In this document: positions 10,884 to 19,252 of the stretch, piece by piece
Numbering within the stretch: position 1 is the stretch's first letter
Layout of the letters: every line of letters starts with the position of its first letter
Source of the DNA: Hypsibius dujardini
Taxonomy: Eukaryota > Tardigrada > Eutardigrada > Parachela > Hypsibiidae
NCBI GenBank assembly: GCA_001579985.1
Contig: LRSR01009861.1
Span: 1-22,616 of the forward strand
Direction of reading: 5' to 3'
Length of the DNA stretch: 22,616 nt
Position numbers and translations under genes: made by a program
Notes under the pieces: generated by a model
Databases searched by the model: none
The model's input: only the letters and a program-made list of their open reading frames with translations
What the model was told of the DNA's origin: nothing

Positions 10884-11787
10884 TTAACGGCGCCCAGATG
10901 AGTAAGGCGAGTAACCGTAAAGGCTTCCCAAGTTCGACGAAGTGCCCAAACCACTACCACCACCATAACCACCCGATGACGATCCACCACCAAAACCTCC
11001 ATAGCCACCGAGGGACGAACCCCCATAGCCACCGAGGGACGAACCGCCGTATCCACCGAGACCACCTCCTCCGAATCCTCCCAAACTACCACCATAGCCA
11101 CTGCCTAGGCTTCCAAGGCCGCCACCATACCCGCTCAGGCCACCGAGACCACCGAACGAGCTACCGCCGTAACCTCCACCGAGACCGCCACCATAACCAC
11201 CGAGACCGCCACCATAACCACCGAGACTGCCACCATAACCACCGAGACCGCCACCATAACCACCGAGGCCTCCAAGGCCGCCGCTGCCATATCCACCAAT
11301 GCCACCGAGTCCGCCACCATAGCTTCCAAGCCCTCCGCCTAAAAGGCTACCGCCACCAAGACCGCCCAGACCGCCGCCGTACAGACTGCTACCGCCACCA
11401 AGTCCGCCGTAGCTGCCTAAGCCACCATATCCCCCACCGCTGAGTCCTCCGAGGGAACTTCCGTAACCGCCACCTAAACCACCGTACGAGCTGCCGTAGC
11501 CAGCACCACCGCCGAGACTGCTATAACCATCAAGACCACCTCCACCGTAGCCTCCGCTGCCACCATACGGCGAGTAGGAATAGCTTGTCCTGTTCATGAG
11601 AGTATGCAAATACTGAGCTTAATTTGTTTTCAGAGTTTTGTTAGGTCTAACTATCGTCAATCATGTCTGGGTTCCTCAATAACAGCGTCTTTGTAGTTCA
11701 CGCTAATATCTGTCTGTGTGCGTTTGAGTGTGTGAGTGTCTGTCTATGCGTCTGTGTGCCTGTCTCCTTGTGTATCTGTCTGATTGT

Positions 11788-11827
<40 letters not shown>

Positions 11828-12015
11828 TTGTTTGTCTATATGTCTGTATGTGTGTCTGTCTGTCGTCCGTCCGTCTGCCTGTTTGTTCTCGGAACAACCT
11901 CCGATACTTACGAAGGAGATCCGCCATATCCACTCAAACTCGAATACTGTCCGATAGCAGATCCGCAGAGCAAGAAAAGCGTAGCTAACCGACTTGTCTG
12001 AAAAAAGCCAAACAT
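10884..12015 (-). CDS. Secreted Gly/Tyr/Ser/Leu-rich repeat protein (2 exons)
   Basis: I do not recognise the family. Exons on the minus strand are 12015-11912 and 11589-10884, joined by GTAAGT...ACAG and giving 269 aa. Exon 1 encodes a clear signal peptide: MFGFFQTSRLATLFLLCGSA, with likely cleavage after about residue 22 (AIG|Q), then a short SGYGGSP-like start of the repeat. Exon 2 is almost wholly tandem GGYGG, GGLGG and GSSLGGYGG motifs, ending SPYSSGRR. The ATG at 12015 has A at -3. An acceptor 5 bp further in (ACAAG|C) would also keep frame. Composition resembles extracellular structural proteins such as cuticle, eggshell, silk or shell-matrix components. A secreted structural or adhesive role is inference. 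The large + strand frame over exon 2 is a shadow. No Cys occurs in the repeat part, so disulphide cross-linking is unlikely; tyrosine cross-links are possible. Confidence 0.78.
11708..11885. repeat. TCTG/TGCC microsatellite in the Gly-rich gene intron
   Basis: TCTG, TGTG and a run of nine or so TGCC units fill most of the 322-bp intron at 11590-11911. Cys-Leu and Arg-Gln frames across it are artefacts. Confidence 0.93.
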
Positions 12016-12742
12016 GTTGCAGAGATGTATGACGAAGGGGAGAAATGCGGTAAGAATGCTCCATGTTGTATCATCAAGCCATAATTTACCGTCAACATCT
12101 TTGTGCCTTGAATCCTGAAAGTTGTCCCAGCAAAAATCACGTCAGCCGACTACAGAAAAAAACCACTAAAGAAATGGTCTGACCAAGACTAAGACAACTC
12201 AGTCTGCTTTGTAGGGCGTCGTTCGGCGCTTCGTTTTCAACTGCAGAATCAGCACGTTGATCCTTTCGTTGAAACTATTGCTGGGTGTTGTTAAAAAAAA
12301 AACCGTTCTGTGCAAATACAAATTAAGTATGCCCGACGGGCACGCACTGCAGTATTACGAAGAAAGTGAAAGTCGCAGAGAAGATCCGCGCGCACCTTCC
12401 TTCCGTATGGTGTGAGAGGATCGGTAAGTATTACAACGATGCTGCCAACGGACACCTTGTTGTCCATCACTAATGGACGGATGACTAGCCATTTCCCACC
12501 GTGGCATCACAGTTCGCAGCGTGCAGACCACCATTAAAAACGGAATAGTCACAGTTTTATCGTAACGAAATGAGTGAAAGAGAATTCTTTAACATCCAAC
12601 AGCCACCCCGCAGCAATCCAACACTGCGCGTCCTTCCGTGATCCGGGTAGTCCCGGTCACTGCGGCATAAAAAAACCCATAAATTTGGTCTATGATTGCT
12701 TTCGAAGGGTGTAAACAATAAGACATCTAAAAGTTTTCCAAA
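12016..12742. other. Upstream flank of the Gly-rich gene / downstream of RRP1
   Basis: No gene recognised on either strand. A minus-strand open frame at 12355-12552 begins with GTG and has no family resemblance. A + strand GTAAGT near 12424 looks like a donor but no coding exon could be attached. The promoter of the minus-strand Gly-rich gene should lie here. Confidence 0.4.
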
Positions 12743-14704
12743 TCATTCCGAATCGGCATCGTCCGCGATGGCTTCTCCGGCATCGTCCGCGATGGCTTCT
12801 CCGGCATCGTCCGCGATGGCTTCTCCGGCATCGCTGACTTCTGCGGCAATTACATCCGGTTGTTCACCCTCAATCGTTTCGATCCGGACTTTGAGGGTGG
12901 AGAAGTAGTTAAAAATGTTGTACAGGGCGCGGCGATTTTTGACGAGACACTTGGGCTCCTTCCCCAGTTCCAGGGCGTAAGCAGCCAGCACGGCAGTGTT
13001 CACCCGTCTGATGATGTCGCTGTGGTTTCGAATGCACTGGAAGATGTTCTTCGTCAAGACTTGCCTCAGAAAGGGTCTACGGCATGGAGGAATGTTGTTA
13101 CAAAGCCAAAGGAAAGTATTTCCAGTAATTGCGAGCAGATATTTACGTGTTGGATTTGTTAAGGGCATCGATTACAGCCATGAAGACAGGTGTGAGGTCC
13201 ACGGTCGACTTGAGGTTGTCAGTTTCCGTGAGGACTTTTGTGAACTCTTGCAGGAATATCTCACTGATGTAGCCTTGGAGGCCTTCCGGGCAGGCAAGGT
13301 TGTCGCCGGAGAAAATGTGAAGTTGCAGTCTCGCGAAAAGATCTTTTACCGATTTCTCACTCCAGTCTTTGCTGTGGAGCCAGACCAATGTCCGGTGGAG
13401 CATCCGGCGGGTTAGCTGCACAAAAGAGACGGATTGTTTCAAAAACCGATAAAAAAATAGAGAGACAGAGTCAGGACAAAATAAACCAGAAGGATTGCGT
13501 CAAAGTTTTCAAACATCAACAGAATCACAAAAACTGTATTAGTCCTGCGCCGAAATCTTTCGGGCCCCGAAAAATCCCGAAACCCGAAAAAAGCTCTCGG
13601 GTTTCGAGTCAGGTATTGTCGAGTAAATTACTCTTCAGGTGGGTTCGGGAAAGTTTGACTCGAGCGCGGTATTTTTTCAACCACCGCACTTGTATTACAG
13701 AGTGGAAAATTGTATAATGATATTTTGACTTGTGGACTAAGACCATCCCAGTTGAAAGAGGGTGTCACGTGGCAGTCCATCTGATGTTTAACTGCATCAG
13801 TCACGTGTGATGGTACTTTTTTGTGGTACCGGGCAATCCGGTATGAATTAAAACGACAAACTAATTAATACGATTTCCTTCAATTCCTCAATCAACCAAT
13901 CTTCCCTCTGTCAAACTCATTGTGGTAATCGAAATCGATCGATCAATCGATCGATCAATCAATTCACATTGATTAACGTTAAACGTAGCTCTGTTTAGCA
14001 AGATAAAGGCTGCTCACACTCGATGTAGCCTACGTACTTTCGAATTGTTGATTCACATACCGTAAGGAACTTGTCAATCCGGAATTTGTCCAATCTCGGA
14101 TACTCTCGGGCGAACATTTGGAAAAAAGTATCGAAGAAGTTCAAAGTGCTGCTGGTCTGGCTCGCAAAGCAATCCGACAGCTTCACCATATTCGATGCCA
14201 GCTCGTCCTGCGAATGCATAAAAACAAAAGCACAGGTAAAAAACGACACACTTAGATTAAAGGTATCAAAATCAGGAAACGAAATTTGCGACTCCAAATA
14301 GCAGCAAGGTCTGGCCGAATTAATTGTCAGAAAGCAGTGAAAGTGTCCGAACCTGGCCAGGACACACAGGAAAAGGAAGTCCATACCTGAACTTTTGGCT
14401 TGTCACACATCCACATACAATAATAGAGGCCTTTCCATATTAGCGACAAGTCTTTCTGACTGAATTCTAAAAAATAACAACAAATTTACAGAAATTTGTC
14501 AAAGAGCCCTAAATCAGCAACAGCCGGTTTCCTCATTTCTCCTCCTCACGCACTCTTTCCTCCCTCGCTCTCCGCACGCAGCCACCGCCAGAGATGGCGC
14601 ATCGCTTTATCTCGTTGCATTTTGTCGTTGACGGCCAACTTCTTCGCGAACTCAATTTCCAGTTGGACGGCGCTTAAATCCGTGCTAGGCTCCTCCATAA
14701 CCAT
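12743..14704 (-). CDS. RRP1: RRP1/NOP52 ribosomal RNA processing protein (5 exons)
   Basis: Nucleolar protein required for late pre-rRNA cleavage in 60S subunit biogenesis. Minus-strand exons: 14704-14554, 14466-14387, 14207-14061, 13415-13147, 13076-12743. They join in frame to 326 aa. Family landmarks in order: QLEIEFAKKLAVNDKMQRDK (15-34), FSQKDLSLIWKGLYYCMWM (52-70), YPRLDKFRIDKFL, EIFLQEFTKVL, NTPFLRQVLTKNIF across the last intron, and KNRRALYNIFNYF near 270. The Nop52 domain is therefore complete. The first donor is a weaker GTGCGT, chosen because it alone keeps phase and matches the family. The last intron is about 70 bp (GTAAAT...GTAG). The C-terminus is short and acidic, with three copies of AGEAIADD in place of the long basic tail of vertebrate RRP1. 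ATG 14704 has a good context; 14698 is an in-frame alternative. Confidence 0.93.
12757..12828. repeat. 24-bp tandem repeat (3 copies) in RRP1 last exon
   Basis: Three identical 24-bp units on the + strand at 12757-12780, 12781-12804 and 12805-12828. On the minus strand each encodes the eight-residue acidic unit AGEAIADD near the RRP1 C-terminus. The identity of the copies points to recent expansion. Confidence 0.97.
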
Positions 14705-16254
14705 TTTTTGATGATCACCAGGCGATATAATGGAAAACAAGATTCAGTTCAATTTTCCTCCTGTGTAGAAGTCTAGATGTTAAAATAATAACAATAATTC
14801 ATCCCCTAAAATGTCGATTTCCGGCCTTATGCAAAATCCAAAAGTCCAGATGCTGTGAAGGTTGCGAAATGTTGCGGTTACTGTAGGCTCGCGATCTCAA
14901 GGGGGACGTTTCTGTCCTACCCGTAAATTTTAACTAGCCCGGGCCGTGCCTATTCAGTGCCGTTCACCAAATTAGCACTGTAGGGACATATTACGAAAAG
15001 CACAACTGTACAATCAATCAATCGAGCACAACGAGTAAGCTGTACGAAATGAACCAATCGGAGGGCAGTGAATCAGATTGAACGTTCAATCGAGTGCAGC
15101 ACCGTATCGAGGGAGGCGGGGCTTAGCTGTCCCTTCAGATCGCGAACATACGGTACTGTAGGCTCAGGCTGTGTAAATTCAATAGCAAGTCATGGCTCGC
15201 TTCGCAANCAGACAGGGAAAAGGCGGAGTTATGTCCCGTCTGTTCAAGCAGTTCATCAATGCCCCAGTTGGTTCATTCGGTTCATCCAACCTGCAAAACC
15301 GTAAATATGGCAATTTTGTTCATTTTCAAGGAAAGGATCCCCCGATAACCTTTTCACTTTCCTCGTGAGCTGTCGTGGCTGGTGTTGGTAGTTTGACTCT
15401 TTTGAATTACCGTATATTAACGCTTCATTTGGCTCACTAAACTCTGTGTAGTTAAACGGTTTGAGCTCTGGGCGTCATCGGGAAATTGGGGCTCAGCAAA
15501 CTAGGTCCGTGCACTTCTTCTCCACTCTTTGCATGCGCACGGTCCCATTGCACGTTTTGACTACGGGAAGAGATTCTCGACCATTCAGGTGAGGAACGGT
15601 GAGCCGTTTGCAGCGGTAAGTTAGAGGGCTATTTTCGGGGGTTTTTTCTAACTAAAAACTTTCGTAAACAAGTACTCAGTAAAAGGGTTGATCGCTTGAT
15701 TGGTTGGATCGCCCATTTAGTTCAGATATCTGCCCCATGTTCCGGTAGATTGATTGATTGACGTGACTGGGTGTCATTGTCTCAGAATTATTTCGTGAGA
15801 GTATCTCATACTGTCATTTGGTGGGCGGTTCGATTGGTTGATTGACATACCCTGATGCCTTTAGATTTTATTGCGGTAGAGTAGACCGTTGATTGACTGA
15901 TTTCTGTACTAGTATGGGTATTACTGAACTTTAAGCTGGCGCCCACTGATTGACTGATGGATTTTATCATTTACACGTATTAACATAGCGTGCGATACCA
16001 GCACGTTTCCCTTTAACGAGATTGACGTCTCACGTCTTATTCCGACGGCAGGGCCTTAACCGATGAACTTTGGACTCTCACAAAGTTGCGATAAACTCAT
16101 TAGTTGCATCGGTAGGACTATCTCGTGTGTTCTTGCCTGCCTGCGCTAATCTCTTGTGCCCTTCGTTTGCAGCGGGTGCTACTGTACTGTACTGTACCAG
16201 TACTACTACTCGTACTATTACTACCTGGACACAACGGTCTTCCTCTGACGCGAA
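14705..16254. other. Divergent intergenic region between RRP1 and Elongin A
   Basis: About 1.55 kb with no recognised protein gene. It should carry both promoters. It contains an ambiguous base at 15208, TGAT/TGAC-rich tracts between 15690 and 15960, and a 12-bp direct repeat TACTGTAGGCTC at 14879-14890 and 15154-15165. A CTTCGTTTGCAG acceptor-like site ending at 16172 suggests that Elongin A has a 5' UTR intron here. Confidence 0.45.
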
Positions 16255-18187
16255 ATGGATACAACCACCGAGATCGGAGAGTATAAGGTCCGGCTGGAAC
16301 GCTACATTGACGCTCAGGAAGATGACAAGGTGCGGATCGGACTTCGATAGGCATAACTTGCTGGGCGCTTTGATTGATGTATTGATTGATTGATATATCC
16401 TGATTCGCTTGTTTTGCATTGATTGCGTATTGGTGAATTGTAATCGTTGCGGATTTTCCTGTAAACTCTTAACTGATTCGCGCGGAGTTTACCATTCTCG
16501 CCGTTTTACAGATCCTTCGGATTTTGGGCAAACTGGTGAAGTCAAGAATCACCCTGGATTGCCTCATGGTATAGAGTCGTCATTGCAGCAGTCGACAATG
16601 TCCTAAAAGTAAACGTTTCCTGTAATTCCTAGGAAACGGGCATCGGTAAGGTGGTCGGCAAACTGCGCAAGTACAAGGGCGACATCGGAGCAGAGTCCAC
16701 CAGGCTGATCGTTGCTTGGAAGGAGATGTCGAAAATGGAAGCGGCCGCCGCCGTACAATCGGAGAGTTCAGCTCGAGCCCTCTCGAAGGGCCAAAACAGC
16801 AGCTCCCGGCATCAAAACGGTGGTACGGCGTCCGCTGTTTTGTTCGTCCCGCCCATCACATCGTCCAATGGTCACGGCTCGACTAAGCGCAAATCCCCGT
16901 CACCGGGTTACTCCCAGCCCACATCCGCAAAACGCAGTCATTTGGATAAGTCGGTTGACTCGTCACGGGATCCTGACGAGCAGAGCCTGTTAGACAGCAT
17001 TCCTGATCTGACTCAGGATGAAGCGCTAATGAGGCTTCTGCGCAGAACGGATGTCCCATCCACGAGCAGCTATGGTCATTCGAAATCCGCCCAACAGGTC
17101 AGCTCGATCGTGTCCAACCACACCACTCGGAGGAACGACACCCGGGTTAAGATGTTCTCGGGGAGGTCCAAGGCAGTCAATGTTGTGACGCAGGTGCCGA
17201 AGCTCTTCGATCTATGCATCCGAGCACTGATCGATAAGATAGACAGTAAGTTATTGCTTTTAGCAGCCGAAGTGTCTGATGCGTTAATTGGTTATTACAT
17301 TGATGTTGATGCGGTCAAGTATTTCGTAGTGGGTTATTGCGCATGGTTTTAGACACATTATTATTATTTCATTTATAGAAATTGAAGAAATGGGCCCAAT
17401 TCCTTATCATGTCATTAAGCCGGTACTGGAAAAGTGCTCGCCGGAGCAATTGCGTCGACTGGAGGACTTCAACGAGCACTTGATGGAAGATACGGACGAG
17501 CTATGGTTCGGTCACTTCAACAAAGCATTTCCCTCCGCGCAGCTGGATGAAAAAGAGAAGGGCGACACGTACCGAGAGAACTACGAGGTACGTGTTTTAT
17601 ACGTCGCGGGCTTGATTTTCAGATGATGAGACAGACTTTGCTTATACTGAAAAGCGCATGGATTGCATTTTTGATTTAGAGACAAGTCTACTTTCGCGAG
17701 GAGCGATTGCGGAGCCTTACTGGCCGCATCAAGCAAAGCACTGCGGAACGAGCTGCTCCAGGTTGGTCCAGACAGCCGGCCCTCCATGCCCGAACTTAGG
17801 TGTGGAGATAACTAATTGTTTCCCGCTTCGCAGTGCGAGAAGTGAAGATCCTCTACGTGGATTCAACGACATGTGTCAAGGGGAGTCCGAAGTTTCAACG
17901 ACCGTCACATTCGGGATCCGGAATTCGTCAACAGTTGAAGAAGATGAACGTGCCCCCGCCGCCTTCCCGGTCGCGAGGGGCTCATACTTTCGGCAGTGGA
18001 GCAGCCTCAGCTTCTAAGCCCGTTTCGAAATCAGGTTGGTTTATCATAGTCACACTCTTGTTCGCCGAGTGGGTAGAAATTGTCGAATGAACTATTCCGA
18101 ATGGAGGAAAGTAATCTTAACCCTCATGTTGCAGCACCTCTGATGCAGAAATCGCGGCAAGCGTTTAAGAATTCTTTTCGGCGTTGA
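16255..18187 (+). CDS. ELOA: Elongin A, RNA polymerase II elongation factor / Cul5 ligase adaptor (7 exons)
   Basis: Large subunit of Elongin (SIII). With Elongin B/C it suppresses Pol II pausing, and with Cul5/Rbx2 it ubiquitinates stalled Pol II. Exons: 16255-16329, 16512-16568, 16633-17245, 17379-17587, 17680-17761, 17834-18034, 18135-18187, giving 429 aa. The N-terminal TFIIS-like domain spans about 5-80: LRILGKLVKSRITLDCLM joined to ETGIGKVVGKLRKYKG. A Ser-rich linker follows. At 235-243 LFDLCIRAL fits the Elongin C-binding BC box (LxxxCxxxL). Next come the Elongin A signature PYHVIKPVLEKCSPEQLRRL, DTDELW, and the family-typical C-terminus MQKSRQAFKNSFRR. Exon 2 is only 57 bp. ATG 16255 has G at -3 and +4. 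The protein is much shorter than vertebrate ELOA (over 700 aa) because the linker is short. Confidence 0.94.
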
Positions 18188-18223
18188 AGGACCGGAAGTT
18201 ATCTTTACAGTCAGCTGGCTAGA

Positions 18224-18604
18224 TCATTCTACTGTTTGCTGCTGGGCGTCATTAACACACAGTCTCTGCTGTTCGCTTTCTAAAACTAGCACTGCGACGG
18301 ATGGTTGATGCTGCTTGTCTTCTATTTCTTCGGGTGATCCTCGGCAAGTTACTACGCTGCACTTACTGCTGCTGAGGGATGATGTGATGCTTCTGTTAAT
18401 TGTGATGTCTCCCGAGAGACAGCTGAAAGCTGTAATAATTAATGGAAACTTCTGCTCTGCTTTGTTGTCGTAATTTTCCTGTAGTCCCTCCTCCTCTCTG
18501 GGTTCTTCTGGAATTTCTAGTTTTGAGTGGATATTTGTCGGGTGGCTTAATCTGTAGCTTTTAATGAAATCTAGTGGTTTTCGTTCCCGGATTTTGTCAG
18601 CCAC
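18224..18604 (-). other. Unassigned minus-strand open frame (126 codons), doubtful
   Basis: Open frame beginning at a GTG directly after a TAA, with no internal ATG. It would have to be an exon entered by splicing (an AATAAG precedes it) if coding at all. The translation is hydrophilic (IRERKPLDFIKSYRLSHP, EIPEEPREEEG) and does not resemble anything I know. It starts 37 bp past the Elongin A stop on the opposite strand and could simply be antisense to the Elongin A 3' UTR. Confidence 0.15.
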
Positions 18605-18833
18605 TTATTTACGTGTTTACCCTAGAGCTTGTGTTGAGTTCTTATACTACGAGTATGGGTCTCCTTATTTTCCTTGATGTGTTAGAATTCTTTTTGTATC
18701 TGCCTTTGCACTAATTTTCATTTCTCATTTCTGCACATTTTAGCACTTTTTTTGCTGTACGAAAATTGAAGTAATAATAAGACACAGAAGTCGTATTTTT
18801 CCCTCCCAGTCGAGGACGAGTGAAATGGGGTTA

Positions 18834-18958
18834 TACACAAGTGGCAAAAACCTTGCGCTAACCGAGTCAAGCCATTACACTCGTTGCATGGTTGTTGCAC
18901 ACAGCCGTCGAGTCAAAGAGCTTAATTCGGTCAGTGCAAGGTTTTTGCCACACGTGTA
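18834..18958. mobile_element. MITE-like element, copy 1 (125 bp)
   Basis: Terminal inverted repeats of about 38 bp. Ends read TACAC..GTGGCAAAAACC on the left and the complement GGTTTTTGCCACACGTGTA on the right. TA at both ends suggests a TA target duplication as used by Tc1/mariner-type elements. No coding capacity. A second copy lies at 20715-20841. Confidence 0.8.
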
Positions 18959-19252
18959 GGAGAAGAACGGGAACGAGCACGGAGGACAACAAGGATACTG
19001 ATTGATGGCCGGCTAATTCCACACGGCTTCGCGCCGACTAAACTCGACTGATTTAAGTAAAACAATAAACTCACTAAACTCAACTAGCATTAAGAAGAAC
19101 AATGAAACAATAATTTAAAAAAGAGACAACATATCTAGGAAACATTTTACTTTAGAGCCTAGAAAATCGAAATAGATTATCTTCTTGAGCAGCACTGAGA
19201 CCAACTGAATGGATAACATCCAGCATATCAAAATCACAGCTACGACAAAGTT

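Larger units (their letters stand above)
18188..19252. other. Convergent intergenic region between Elongin A and the CtIP-like gene
   Basis: Holds the 3' ends of both genes, a MITE-like element at 18834-18958, and an unassigned minus-strand open frame at 18224-18604. Nothing else recognised. Confidence 0.5.

Noticed and set aside
10835-11443. His/Arg-rich + strand frame of 202 codons
   Set aside because: Antisense of the Gly-rich exon. The minus strand has the signal-peptide exon with matching phase.
12355-12552. Minus-strand frame with a hydrophobic start, resembling a signal peptide
   Set aside because: It begins at GTG, the hydrophobic run is broken by Arg, and no downstream exon or family match was found.
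12743-13442. RRP1 as a frameshifted pseudogene
   Set aside because: A short GT-AG intron restores frame exactly at a place where the family sequence resumes, so an intact gene is more likely.
15068-15304. + strand frame of 78 codons containing an ambiguous residue
   Set aside because: Spans the N at 15208, has no recognisable motif, and lies in a divergent promoter region.
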